Assembly: GCA_009360885.1 (NCBI GenBank)
Contig: SPEL01000002.1
Location: 810,001-857,605 of the forward strand
Source: Sphingobium sp.
GTDB taxonomy: Bacteria > Pseudomonadota > Alphaproteobacteria > Sphingomonadales > Sphingomonadaceae
Direction: 5' to 3'
Length of the DNA stretch: 47,605 nucleotides
Part shown: piece after piece, positions 18,229 to 27,647 of the stretch
How positions within the stretch are numbered: the stretch's first letter is position 1
Layout of the letters: every line of letters begins with the position of its first letter
Program-made: the position numbers and the translations under genes
Notes under the pieces: model-generated
Told to the model about the DNA's origin: nothing
The model's database searches: none
The model's input: only the letters and a program-made list of their open reading frames with translations

Positions 18229-19131
18229 TCATGGCGTTGCCGGACTGCTGAAGAAGGAAACAAGGAAATCGATCAGCACACGCACCTTAAGCGCCAGTTG
18301 CCGGGCGGGCGGATAGATGGCGTAAATGCTAAAGGTGGTATCTTCCCATTCCGAAAGCAGCCTTATGACGCGCCCTTCTTCCAGACTGCTCTGTGCAATG
18401 AAATCCGGCACAATACCGACACCAAGACCGGCCTCAATCGCGGTCAGGCAGGCTTCGCCGTCGGACACCCGCATCACAGGTGCCACGACGGTGACCTGCG
18501 TTTTGCCGCTATCCGGCTCGCGAAACCGCCAGTTGAGCGGCTCGCGGAAATTGGTGTCGACGATGCAGGCGTGATGATGAAGGTCTTTGGGCTGCAATAA
18601 TGGTTCGCGGGTTTCGAGATAGGCAGGCGTAGCAACCAGCAGATTGCGGGACTCGTGCAGCTTGCGGGCAATCAGGCTGCTATCCTCAGGGCGTCCGACC
18701 CGCACGGCCAGATCAAAGCCTTCGCCGATGAGATCACGAGATCGGTCGGAAAAATCAATATCGAGTTCGATCTCGCTATAAGTCCGGGCGAAATCCGTCA
18801 GCAGTGGCATCAGCCGCAACTTACCAAAGGACGAGGGGATCGTCACTCTTAGTCGGCCGCGCGGCGTTCCCGATGAGGTACGCACGGAGGTGTCGAGTTC
18901 GTCGATGTCTTCGATCAGAGATTTCATCCGCGCATGATAGGCCATGCCGATTTCGGTCAGTGACAAAGCGCGGGTAGTACGGCGCAAAAGCTGAACACCC
19001 AGATTTTGCTCAAGCTTTTGCACCAGTTTGGAGGCCTGTCCGCTGCTAATACCGAGGATTTGCGCGGCCCCCGCAAAACTACCAGCCTCAACAACGGTCA
19101 GAAAAGCACGGTCGCATTCCAGTCTGTTCAT
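18229..19131 (-). CDS. LysR-family transcriptional regulator
   Basis: A 300-residue LTTR. The winged HTH spans residues 1-60 (AFLTVVEAGSFAGAAQILG, SSGQASKLVQKLEQNLGVQLLRRTTR in pieces). The effector-binding domain runs from about 90 to 295. The start at 19131 follows GAAGGAG; a frame extending to 19200 would add 23 residues before the HTH. It sits between the PQQ-dehydrogenase gene (81-nt gap) and the FUSC gene, all on the minus strand, so it is the obvious candidate regulator of either or both. Confidence 0.9.
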   Translation of the reverse strand: MNRLECDRAFLTVVEAGSFAGAAQILGISSGQASKLVQKLEQNLGVQLLRRTTRALSLTEIGMAYHARMKSLIEDIDELDTSVRTSSGTPRGRLRVTIPSSFGKLRLMPLLTDFARTYSEIELDIDFSDRSRDLIGEGFDLAVRVGRPEDSSLIARKLHESRNLLVATPAYLETREPLLQPKDLHHHACIVDTNFREPLNWRFREPDSGKTQVTVVAPVMRVSDGEACLTAIEAGLGVGIVPDFIAQSSLEEGRVIRLLSEWEDTTFSIYAIYPPARQLALKVRVLIDFLVSFFSSPATP

Positions 19132-19212
19132 CCGTGCTCCTTCCGGCGGGGCGAGATCAGGGTGACGAGCCACCATGGATAATCCATAGCAGATCGCCAC
19201 CCTTTACGGCAA

Positions 19213-21381
19213 TCAGGTGACGATGATCTTGCCGGTGTTCTGCGGATAGAGCGGATCGTTGAAGAAATATTCGCCCGAGCTGTCGAGCCGGTGAGAGGAG
19301 GACTGGCCCGGCATTAATATGCCTGTGTCAAAGACCGGATCGAAAAAGGCGACAGCACCATGCGCCGACGTGCTGTCCGCAGGGTTCAGGAAAGTCACGG
19401 TCGTGCCCGCAGGCACGCGCAGCACCTGAGGTGCCATCGCATTTTCGGCCGTGAAATTCTCCTTGCCCGCAGGCGCATTGGTCTTCGCATCCCACTGCCG
19501 GCCCAATATGATGCGGTTCTGCACCGTCGTACCATCCACCGAAGCAACGAGAATGTCCCGACGCTTTGAAGGCAGCTTAGGAGCCTTGGCTGGAGGCACG
19601 CTTCCACCCAGTTTGAACGCCCAGAGATGATCGCCCTTGGGGCTATCAGCATATGGGTAATATTGGCCACCTGCGAGGACCGCGACATATTGTTCGCCGT
19701 CCACTTCATAGGTGATCGGGCTGGTATGCACGCCCGCGCCCGTCTGGAAGGTCCAGAGCGTGCGACCGTCGCGCGCATCCATGATGTGCAGTAACCCGTC
19801 GGGGTGCCCCTGCATCATCAGGCCGCCCGCCGTGGTGACGATATTGTTGCCATGGGCCAGCGCCCATTCGCTTTCCTTGCGCCACACTACCTGATTGGTG
19901 CGCGGATCGAAGGTGACGATGCCGCCGGAAAAGGCTTCACCATAAGGACGCGAGGTGTTGACCCCGCCGCCCCGAACATTGGTATAGCTCGACGAGATCA
20001 TCGCATAGCCGACCGTGATCCAGCCTGTATCCGGGTTGAACGAGGGGTAGGCCCAGTCCATACCACCCGCCGCGCCGGGGAAGATTGAGGTCGGGCGATC
20101 CCAGAATGGAGTGAAGATGCCACCGGCCTGATAAAAGGGCACTGGCCGCGTCGAAGTGGCATAATCAGGTGCCTGATGAACAAGCACACCGCCATCTTTC
20201 GGGAAGGGCTGAGTCGGTGCGGTCTTCTGGCGCGGTTCCTGCGGCACAGGCCGTTCCTCGACAGCGTGGATCGGCTCGCCCGTAACGCGGTCCAGCACGA
20301 AATAATGGCCAACCTTGCTGCCATAGATCACCGCCTTGCGCAGCTTGCCGCCGACCTCAATGTCGACCAGCGGCGGTGCCATCACATTGTCATAGTCCCA
20401 TATGTCATGATGGACGGACTGGAAATGCCAGCGGCGCTTGCCGGTCTTCGCATCAAGAGCGATGATGCAATTGGCGAACAGATTGTCGCCCGGCCGCGCC
20501 GAGCCATCGGTGCGCGAATAAGGATTGCCTAGGGTCCAGTAAACCAGCCCCAGTTCCGGGTCGATTGATGGGTGAATCCATGGCACTGCGCCACCGGTTT
20601 TCCATGCATCTCCTTCCTCCCAGCTTTCATGCCCGAACTCGCCGGGGCCGGGCACGGTCCAGAATGTCCAGACAACCTTGCCGGTCGCAGCATCCAGCGC
20701 ATAAGCGCGTCCGCGCACGCCGTTGGTGGACCCTTCCATACCCACATAGATCAGACCATCCCAATGGACGATTGCGCCTGCCAGAGTTGCATTAGGCAGC
20801 CCTTTGAACAGATCATCACCGGGCCGAGCGGCAACAAGGTTCGCGCCCTCCTCCTCCGGCGTCAGCAGCGGCGTCTTCCACAGCGTCTTTCCGGTCTTCC
20901 GGTCGAGCGCATAAACGAAATTGTCGCCAGAGGTGGTGAAGACCTTGTCGCCCGCGACCGCCACACCGCGCATATTGGTGGTGCGCTTGCCGACTTTGGT
21001 TTTCCAGAGTACCGCGCCGGTCTTACCGTCTACAGCAAAAACATTTTGCTGCGTCGTCTGGACATAGAGCACACCATCGACAGCAACGACCGAAGATTGC
21101 TGGTTCTTCGTCGTGTCGCCGCCTTCCAGCGACACATGCCATGCGCCGCCCAGACGGCCGACATTGTCGCGGTTGATGCGGCTGAGCACCGAGTGATTAT
21201 GATTGGCAAGATTGCCGCCAACCTTGGGATAATCCTTGCCAGCGATGCCGAGGGTGGAAGGCTGGGGTTGCCCTTTACCGACCTGCGCTGCTGCGGCTTC
21301 TGCCTTCGTGGCGGCCAGCGCCATCATTCCTGCCGCGCCGATACCGGCGCTTCCCAGAAAATCGCGTCTCTTCATGTCCAT
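19213..21381 (-). CDS. PQQ-dependent dehydrogenase with C-terminal cupredoxin-like domain
   Basis: A 722-residue periplasmic quinoprotein. The start at 21381 follows AGGAGA with 7-nt spacing. A Tat signal (KRRDFLGSAGIGAAGMMAL) leads into an eight-bladed propeller with repeated tryptophan-docking motifs (LYVQTTQQNVFAVDGKTG, LDRKTGKTLWKT) and the family blocks ARPGDNLFA and SVHHDIWDYDN. There is no CxxCH haem site. The last 110 or so residues form a cupredoxin-like fold (VLRVPAGTTVTFLN, ending YFFNDPLYPQNTGKIIVT), but the Cys-His-Met copper ligands are absent at the usual place. It oxidises an alcohol or sugar; the substrate is unknown. The downstream LysR and upstream OprB genes are on the same strand. 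Confidence 0.88.
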   Translation of the reverse strand: MDMKRRDFLGSAGIGAAGMMALAATKAEAAAAQVGKGQPQPSTLGIAGKDYPKVGGNLANHNHSVLSRINRDNVGRLGGAWHVSLEGGDTTKNQQSSVVAVDGVLYVQTTQQNVFAVDGKTGAVLWKTKVGKRTTNMRGVAVAGDKVFTTSGDNFVYALDRKTGKTLWKTPLLTPEEEGANLVAARPGDDLFKGLPNATLAGAIVHWDGLIYVGMEGSTNGVRGRAYALDAATGKVVWTFWTVPGPGEFGHESWEEGDAWKTGGAVPWIHPSIDPELGLVYWTLGNPYSRTDGSARPGDNLFANCIIALDAKTGKRRWHFQSVHHDIWDYDNVMAPPLVDIEVGGKLRKAVIYGSKVGHYFVLDRVTGEPIHAVEERPVPQEPRQKTAPTQPFPKDGGVLVHQAPDYATSTRPVPFYQAGGIFTPFWDRPTSIFPGAAGGMDWAYPSFNPDTGWITVGYAMISSSYTNVRGGGVNTSRPYGEAFSGGIVTFDPRTNQVVWRKESEWALAHGNNIVTTAGGLMMQGHPDGLLHIMDARDGRTLWTFQTGAGVHTSPITYEVDGEQYVAVLAGGQYYPYADSPKGDHLWAFKLGGSVPPAKAPKLPSKRRDILVASVDGTTVQNRIILGRQWDAKTNAPAGKENFTAENAMAPQVLRVPAGTTVTFLNPADSTSAHGAVAFFDPVFDTGILMPGQSSSHRLDSSGEYFFNDPLYPQNTGKIIVT

Positions 21382-21406
21382 GCTTGTGTCTCCTGTGCTC
21401 AATTTG

Positions 21407-22723
21407 TCAGAACTGCATCTTGACCTGGCCGCCCAGCGCCAGGGCATCCCTGATGGGTCGATTGCTGAACGCCCCGGGATTAACGATGTACTGGGCATCC
21501 GGGCGAATCAGCAGCCAGCGGTTGACCTGTACCCCATAGCTTAGCTCGATTGCGGTCTCGCCCGATGGCAGAGATGCCATCACTGCGAGGTCTGTTGCCC
21601 CGTTATATGCAGCATGAATCCGCGGATTGAGTTTCGCACGCACAATGCCCAACCCCAGCGTGTCGGCATCCCGCCCCGCAAAGGTGCCTGTCTGGATCAG
21701 GCCAATCGTGTACCAGCGGGTAATCTGCGCGGCAGCGCGTGGGTTGACGGTGAAAGCACCCATAACAGACAGGCCACGCTTACCGTCGCCTTCGCGCAGG
21801 ATCATCTGGCTAGCCAGCGCGTAAAAACCCATGCGACCGCTGACGGCGCCGGGTCCGGGCGTGCGGACCGCATTTGCCGTGTCATAATAGAAACCGAATT
21901 TGTAACTGCCGGGCAGCACCCTGTCGCCCGCACGCTGGTCGGGCGTATATTCCAGTTCGACCGGCAGGATGACACCTGTGGTATGGCCCGCAAAGGGTTT
22001 GAAGGCGTTACCTTCCTCACTTAACGCCGGGTTGACCTGATAAACGCCGGTACGGATCAGCAGGTCATGCCACGCGCGGATGCGAAAGGCCGCACCCCAG
22101 CGCGCATTGGGATAATTGTACCAGTCGCTATCGCCCGACAATGACAGCGGATGCGCGCAAAAGGCGGCATTAACGAAAGCACAACCAGCCGAGATACCGC
22201 CCAGATCATTGCCCATGGCGAAATAACCCAGCCGCATATTGACGACCCCGCCAGCGAAATCCTGTTCCCAGCTCACTTCGCTAAGGCGAGTATACTGGCC
22301 GCCATAGGCCTCCTGAATCGGCAGACGGTTGCCCACAAAATCTGAGGAAATACCATCGCCGCGCCGGTCGTTAACAGTGAAGTGTAGCTTCGCACCCTTC
22401 CATCCCATGATCCTGTCCATGTCGAGGTCGAAACCGGCGCGGACCTGCTGGGTATAGGCCGTGCCCTTACGCATGCCACCTTGGGCAATGGTGAAGCTTT
22501 CCGAAACATAGTCGCCTCTGAAAGTGATGCCATCATCGGCGAGCTGCGGGCGCAGCCCTCCCCAGTCACCAGTCAGCGTGGTGCGCTCCGCACCTTCAAG
22601 CTGCTTATTCGCCGTGCCGGACGAAGCAGCAGCATCGGCCAGAGCAGGCTGTGTTATGGCGAAAAGGCAGGCCAGAACGCTAAACGAGGGCGTACCGATG
22701 GCCATATTGAGAATCTTGAGCAT
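21407..22723 (-). CDS. oprB: OprB-family carbohydrate-selective porin
   Basis: A protein of about 438 residues with an N-terminal signal peptide ending near ALADAAAS. The mature protein begins with the OprB hallmark LTGDWGGLRPQLADDGI, continues with beta-strand repeats (EVSWEQDFAGGVVNMRLGYF) and ends in strands such as ELSYGVQVNRWLLIRPDAQY and QVKMQF with terminal Phe. It admits glucose or other sugars through the outer membrane. It lies 25 nt upstream of one PQQ-dehydrogenase gene and 66 nt downstream of the other. The ribosome binding site is weak, so the exact start is uncertain. Confidence 0.88.
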   Translation of the reverse strand: MLKILNMAIGTPSFSVLACLFAITQPALADAAASSGTANKQLEGAERTTLTGDWGGLRPQLADDGITFRGDYVSESFTIAQGGMRKGTAYTQQVRAGFDLDMDRIMGWKGAKLHFTVNDRRGDGISSDFVGNRLPIQEAYGGQYTRLSEVSWEQDFAGGVVNMRLGYFAMGNDLGGISAGCAFVNAAFCAHPLSLSGDSDWYNYPNARWGAAFRIRAWHDLLIRTGVYQVNPALSEEGNAFKPFAGHTTGVILPVELEYTPDQRAGDRVLPGSYKFGFYYDTANAVRTPGPGAVSGRMGFYALASQMILREGDGKRGLSVMGAFTVNPRAAAQITRWYTIGLIQTGTFAGRDADTLGLGIVRAKLNPRIHAAYNGATDLAVMASLPSGETAIELSYGVQVNRWLLIRPDAQYIVNPGAFSNRPIRDALALGGQVKMQF

Positions 22724-22789
22724 AAGGAAACCCACTTGCCGGAGCGGGCCACGCCCCGGCACTATTGGAGTTGAAAAATGTGGCTTCTG

Positions 22790-25216
22790 TCAGGGAAGCC
22801 GATAGGCGATCACATAATCCCCGCGATCGGGCGACTGACGAGCCCCGCCTGCGGTGATAACCACATATTGCTTGCCCGTTCTGGGTGAGCGGTACGTCAT
22901 TGGTCCGCCCTGACTGCCGACCGGCAAGCGGCCTTTCCACAATTCCTTGCCAGTGCCGCTGTCAAATGCGCGCAGGTAGAAATCCTGCGTCCCCGCGATA
23001 AAGACAAGGCCTCCCTGCGTCGTCAGCGTCCCGCCCAATGTCGGCATACCGATCGGGATGGGCAGGCCCATGCGGATGCCCATCGGCCCGGTATCCCTCA
23101 CCGTGCCCACCGGCACTTGCCACTTGATTGCGCGGGTCTTCATGTCGATCGCGGTCAGCGTGCCATAGGGCGGAGCCTGACAGGGAATGCCCAGCGCGGA
23201 CAGGAAACGGTTCTTGTTCACCGCATAAGGCGTCCCGGCCATCGGGACGGCGCCCATGCCTGCGTTCACCGCTTCGCCGCCATTGTTCTTCTGGCTCTGC
23301 GCTTCCTTGGTCTGCGGGATCATCTGCGACCAAAGGCCGAGGCGCATGTCGTTGGCATAAAGCGTCTGACTGTTAGGATCGACCGACAGGCCGCCCCAAT
23401 TCATGCCGCCCAGCGATCCGGGAAAGCTCAGCGACAAGTCGGTGCCCGGCGCGGTGTAAAGGCCGTCATAGCGCATCGATTTGAAGGCGATGCGGCACAA
23501 AAGCTGGTCGAACGGTGTCGCCCCCCACATGTCCGCTTCCGTCAGCGTCTGCGCACCAATCTGCGGCATGCCAACCGAACGAGGCTGGGTCTTCGAATAG
23601 GGTTCGCCGGGGATATTGGCGGGCCTGACCGGTTGTTCAACAACCTTCGTCAGCGGTCTCCCGGTACGGCGATCAAGTACATAAATCTGCCCCGCCTTGG
23701 TGCCGAAAACCAGCGCAGGCACGGCCTTCCCATCCACTGGGAAATCAACCAGTGACGGGGCCATGGGAATGTCGAAATCCCACAGGTCATTGTGAACGGT
23801 CTGGAAATGCCATTTTTCGCGGCCGGTCGTCGCATCGATGGCCAGCATCGACGCACCATAACGATGATCGAGCGGTGTGCGCGACACGCCATAAACATCG
23901 ACCGACGAACTGCCCATTGGCGCGAACACCGTGTTCGATGCGGCGTCATAGGTCATACCGGCCCAGCTGTTGGGCGTGGACCGCACATAGGTCCGGCCCG
24001 CCGCGGGCGCGGCCTTATCTTCCGGGTTGCCGGGGTCAAACGCCCAACGCATCTTACCGGTGATGACGTCAAAGCCCCGCAGCACACCGCCGGGCATATC
24101 GACCTGAACATTATCGGCGATACGGCCTCCGACAACCACTGTCGTACCGGCCAGCGTCGGGGCAGAGGTGAGCTGATATTGCGGATCGGGCGCGGCGCCC
24201 ATTCCGGCCTTCAGATCGACCATACCCCTGATACCGAAATCCGGGCACAGCTTGCCAGTATCAGCATCGATGGCGATCAGCCGCGCATCAATCGTGTTAA
24301 CGAAGAGGCGGCGCTGGCACGGAGCGTTCGCGGGCAACGAAATTGCCGTCACCGCCGTCGATCCGGGAATAGCAGGCTGCGTCAAAGGCGCACGGGCGTC
24401 GAAATAAGCAAGACCCCGGCAACGCTGCCATATCTGGCTTTTGGCATTCACCATCGCCTTCCATTTCTGGCGGCCAGTGTCAGTATCCAATGCGATCACG
24501 TCATTATGCGGGGTGCAGACATATAGGGTGTCGCCAATCTGGAGCGGCGTGTTTTGGTCTTCTGCGCCATTGCCGTCGCTCAGCGCGATGTCGCCGGTGC
24601 GATAGGTCCAAGCGACCTGAAGCTTACCCACATTGTCGCGATTGATCTGGTCCAGCGCGACGAAGCGGTTATTGTCAGCACCATGGCCATAGGCAGACCA
24701 ATCGGCGTTGGAGGGGCCGGAAGCGGCAGCAAGAAATGCTGGTTCAGCACCCGCAAAGGCAACAGGGGGATGTGGCACGAACATGCCCGCGAAGCCAGCA
24801 ACCGACCCCAACGCAAGCACAGCTGCAACCACGAAAGAAGGCACATAAGCAGGGCTATATCCCGCGCTGCGCCGCAACAACGGAGTGCTGAGCGCGATGA
24901 CCGTCGCGCCAACGCTGATCGCCAGCAGGCGCGAGATCAGCGGCCAGAAGCTGAATCCCACATCCCAAATTGCCCAGAATAGCGTCGCCACCCAGGTCGC
25001 GCCAAAGATCAGCGCGCCCGCAGGGTTACGACGGAGGATCAACAGACCGGAGGCCAGCAGAGCGATACCCGCCAACAGAAAATAGACACTACCGCCCAGA
25101 AGGATGAGCTTGCCACCACCAATTATGAAAAAGAGCGCGGCGGCCGTCAGCACCAAACCCAGCAAAAGAAGCCATATCTTCGTAATCAGGTTAGGCTGCG
25201 TCTTTCCTTCAGTCAT
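22790..25216 (-). CDS. gcd: Membrane-bound PQQ-dependent glucose dehydrogenase
   Basis: An 808-residue quinoprotein of the glucose/quinate/shikimate family. Residues about 10-150 form five membrane helices that anchor it and reach ubiquinone. The periplasmic propeller begins with DWSAYGHGADNNRFVALDQI and contains TVHNDLWDFDIPMAPSLVDF, SLGGMNWGGLSVDP and GGLVFIAGTQDFYLRAFD. Family members oxidise glucose to gluconolactone and pass electrons to ubiquinone. The first 8 bases overlap the end of the esterase gene. Quinate or another polyol remains possible as substrate. Confidence 0.9.
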   Translation of the reverse strand: MTEGKTQPNLITKIWLLLLGLVLTAAALFFIIGGGKLILLGGSVYFLLAGIALLASGLLILRRNPAGALIFGATWVATLFWAIWDVGFSFWPLISRLLAISVGATVIALSTPLLRRSAGYSPAYVPSFVVAAVLALGSVAGFAGMFVPHPPVAFAGAEPAFLAAASGPSNADWSAYGHGADNNRFVALDQINRDNVGKLQVAWTYRTGDIALSDGNGAEDQNTPLQIGDTLYVCTPHNDVIALDTDTGRQKWKAMVNAKSQIWQRCRGLAYFDARAPLTQPAIPGSTAVTAISLPANAPCQRRLFVNTIDARLIAIDADTGKLCPDFGIRGMVDLKAGMGAAPDPQYQLTSAPTLAGTTVVVGGRIADNVQVDMPGGVLRGFDVITGKMRWAFDPGNPEDKAAPAAGRTYVRSTPNSWAGMTYDAASNTVFAPMGSSSVDVYGVSRTPLDHRYGASMLAIDATTGREKWHFQTVHNDLWDFDIPMAPSLVDFPVDGKAVPALVFGTKAGQIYVLDRRTGRPLTKVVEQPVRPANIPGEPYSKTQPRSVGMPQIGAQTLTEADMWGATPFDQLLCRIAFKSMRYDGLYTAPGTDLSLSFPGSLGGMNWGGLSVDPNSQTLYANDMRLGLWSQMIPQTKEAQSQKNNGGEAVNAGMGAVPMAGTPYAVNKNRFLSALGIPCQAPPYGTLTAIDMKTRAIKWQVPVGTVRDTGPMGIRMGLPIPIGMPTLGGTLTTQGGLVFIAGTQDFYLRAFDSGTGKELWKGRLPVGSQGGPMTYRSPRTGKQYVVITAGGARQSPDRGDYVIAYRLP

Positions 25217-25835
25217 GGGTGGCTACCTTTCTTTCGAATTGGTCTTGCAGAAACTGGATTGCTATCCGCGCGCCTTCTGCACTGATCTCATGCCCCACAC
25301 CGGGAAGTTCTTTAGCCGCCACAGCCATGCCAAGGCCGGTAAGGGCAATCTGTGCTTCCCGGCACAGCGTGATCGGCATGGTGGCATCGTCTGTCCCATG
25401 CAGCAGTAGAATAGGTGTAGCATCTGTATGGGACAGCGGCGGGGGTGAAGCCAGACGCCCCGAAAAAGCAACGACTGCACCGACAGGCCAGCGGCCGGAC
25501 ACAACGGCATCGAGCGCCATGATCGAACCTTGCGAGAAACCGACCAGTGCCACGCGATCAAGGCGGTCAGCAAAGCCATATTCCGTGATGACGCCCGCGA
25601 TCACACGATTGAAAGCAGCGCGGGCTTCGCGCACCCGTTCTGGCCGATTGATTTCCGTAACGCCCGATACACTGAACCATTGCCGCCCATTGCCTCCGAA
25701 ATCGAAGGGTTGAGGGGCATCGGGCGCAACGAATTGTGCATCAGGCAGGGCTTCCTGCCACAACTCACCAAGACCCGAAAAATCGGCACCACGACTCCCG
25801 ACGCCATGCAGGAAAATGACCAGCGCGTCGCTCAT
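25209..25835 (-). CDS. Alpha/beta-hydrolase, phospholipase/carboxylesterase family
   Basis: A 208-residue serine hydrolase. The oxyanion-region motif is FLHGVGSRG (8-16), the nucleophile elbow is GFSQGS with S101, the acid is in HGTDDATMP (D149 or D150) and the base is H182 in GVGHEIS. Length and motifs fit the YpfH/carboxylesterase-2 family acting on short esters. It overlaps gcd by 8 nt downstream and the GST start by 4 nt upstream (ATGA-type), so it belongs to the same operon. Confidence 0.88.
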   Translation of the reverse strand: MSDALVIFLHGVGSRGADFSGLGELWQEALPDAQFVAPDAPQPFDFGGNGRQWFSVSGVTEINRPERVREARAAFNRVIAGVITEYGFADRLDRVALVGFSQGSIMALDAVVSGRWPVGAVVAFSGRLASPPPLSHTDATPILLLHGTDDATMPITLCREAQIALTGLGMAVAAKELPGVGHEISAEGARIAIQFLQDQFERKVATHD

Positions 25836-26821
25836 ACCAGTTCTTCCGCGCGTTTGATCCGAACCGGGGCAAGATCAGGAAGATCAGGGCCAAGCGGCAC
25901 GATGCCATTGGGGTTGAGCGACTTAATCGAGTAATAGCCGCGCTTGATGTGGTCGATATTCACCGTCTCACGAATGCCCGGTACGGCAAGCATATCGCGC
26001 AAATACGCGCTGAGATGCGGATAATCGGCAAGGCGGCGCAGATTGCATTTGAACAGGCCGTGATAGGCCGCATCGAAACGCACCAGCGTAACGAACAGGC
26101 GAATGTCAGTTTCGGTTAGGCGATCACCAAACAGGAACGGACCGCGTTGCGCCAGCCGGCCCTCAAGCGAATCCAGCGTCGTGAACACGTCATGGAACGC
26201 CTCGTCATAAGCGATCTGCGTTGTGGCAAACCCCGCCCTGTAGACGCCATTATTAAGCACAGGATAGATTTCGTCGCTGAGGCTATCGATCTCGTCTCGA
26301 AGGTCCGCCGGATAGAGATCGATATCTTGCCGAGCGAAGTCACCAAAGCCGCTGTTGAACATGCGCAGAATGTCGGCGGACTCATTATTGACGATCGTAC
26401 CGCGTTGCTTGTCCCACAACACCGGCACCGTCGCGCGGCCAGTATAGTGAGGATCGGCCCGGGTATATATTTCATGCATATAGGTCGCGCCGTTCAGTAT
26501 ATCCTGATCGGCACCGGGATAATCGCCAAAGCGCCATCCCTGATCGGTTAGCATCGGCTCGACCACGGACACGGAGACGAACTCTTCCAGCCCCTTGAGC
26601 TTGCGGGCGATCAGCGTGCGCGAGGCCCAGGGGCAGATAAGCGCAACATAAAGATGATAGCGCCCTGCTTCGGCCTTGAAACCAGCCTCGCCCGTCGGCC
26701 CGGCTGATCCGTCAGGAGTCACCCAGTTACGAAAGCCTGAAATCTGGCGGACAAAGCCACCCTTGGCATCGGTCGCCTGAACTGGCTGCCAGTCTTCGGT
26801 CCATTTTCCATCAACGAGCAT
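25832..26821 (-). CDS. Glutathione S-transferase, glutathionyl-hydroquinone reductase type
   Basis: A 329-residue Xi-class GST. The catalytic cysteine lies in LICPWASRTL (C63), matching the CPWA motif of glutathionyl-hydroquinone reductases such as YqjG and PcpF; the residue after CPWA, commonly His, is Ser here. The C-terminal helical domain (about 170-320) includes YRAGFATTQIAYDEA and LGDRLTETDIRLF-like segments. These enzymes reduce glutathionyl-hydroquinones in the cytoplasm. It sits between the isochorismatase-like and esterase genes, which suggests handling of quinone by-products. Confidence 0.88.
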   Translation of the reverse strand: MLVDGKWTEDWQPVQATDAKGGFVRQISGFRNWVTPDGSAGPTGEAGFKAEAGRYHLYVALICPWASRTLIARKLKGLEEFVSVSVVEPMLTDQGWRFGDYPGADQDILNGATYMHEIYTRADPHYTGRATVPVLWDKQRGTIVNNESADILRMFNSGFGDFARQDIDLYPADLRDEIDSLSDEIYPVLNNGVYRAGFATTQIAYDEAFHDVFTTLDSLEGRLAQRGPFLFGDRLTETDIRLFVTLVRFDAAYHGLFKCNLRRLADYPHLSAYLRDMLAVPGIRETVNIDHIKRGYYSIKSLNPNGIVPLGPDLPDLAPVRIKRAEELV

Positions 26822-26836
26822 GGATTTGTTCTTCCC

Positions 26837-27601
26837 TTACTTCACCATGCCGAACGGGTCGGGCACGATATGACCATTGGCGTTGTTCCAAAAATTCTGA
26901 AGTACGAAGCCATATTCCGAAAGATTCTGCGTAAATGGCTCAAGCATCGCACTTGCTGTCGGCGACTTCCAGTCAGCCTGTAATTCGCAGGCCAGCGCGA
27001 AAGTCGTCACCAGTTCAGCTCCGGCGTTACTCATCCGCGCCATGGCCGCGTCCGCTTCATAACGGTTCCATGCCCCGCAGGCATCCACCACCGGATAGAC
27101 CGCATAGCCATCGTTGAGCATCGAAAGCGTCGGCAGCGCACAGCATGTGCCGATGGTAACACCAGCAATGATGATGTGACGGCGGCCAGTCTGCTCGACC
27201 ATATCCTCAATCGCCTTACGAAAGCTAGGATCCTCATAGCAGTTAATAATGCCAGTACGGCGATATATCGGCTGATCTGCGAAAATTTCCTTAATCTCCG
27301 GCAGATTGTCACCGTTCTGCCACTGCGCATTGGATGAGGTGATGAGAACCGGTATGTCCAGCGCTTTGGCCGTACGGGCGAGGCCAATCACATTACTTTT
27401 AAGCTCCGCGAGAGAGGTCGTATCGCGCATCCCCGCCATCAGCCCGATCTGATGATCTACGAGTAGGAGGATGCTGTTCCGGGCAGTCGGCTTATCATGA
27501 CCGTAGCGACCTGCCACACGCGCTTCGGCGGCGGTGACGCGATTAGGCAATGCCTCATCAGTGATCGGGCTAACGATGTCGGACGGACGGGTGTCTGTCA
27601 T
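26837..27601 (-). CDS. Isochorismatase-family (YcaC-like) cysteine hydrolase
   Basis: A 254-residue protein. The catalytic Asp is D49 in ILLLVDHQIG and the nucleophile is C153 in GVTIGTCCALPTL, matching the GVTTEVCV block of YcaC-like hydrolases. An N-terminal extension of about 40 residues and a C-terminal tail ending FGMVK frame the core. Family members hydrolyse amides or related bonds; the substrate is unknown. It lies 15 nt before the GST gene and 46 nt after the DoxX gene. Confidence 0.87.
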   Translation of the reverse strand: MTDTRPSDIVSPITDEALPNRVTAAEARVAGRYGHDKPTARNSILLLVDHQIGLMAGMRDTTSLAELKSNVIGLARTAKALDIPVLITSSNAQWQNGDNLPEIKEIFADQPIYRRTGIINCYEDPSFRKAIEDMVEQTGRRHIIIAGVTIGTCCALPTLSMLNDGYAVYPVVDACGAWNRYEADAAMARMSNAGAELVTTFALACELQADWKSPTASAMLEPFTQNLSEYGFVLQNFWNNANGHIVPDPFGMVK

Positions 27602-27647
27602 GGCGCTTCCTTTAGGATATCGTGCGGGGGAGCCAGAGTCGGCCAGT

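Noticed and set aside
20572-21423. A 283-residue plus-strand open frame opposite the PQQ dehydrogenase
   Set aside because: Antisense of a strongly supported gene, without domain or start signal.
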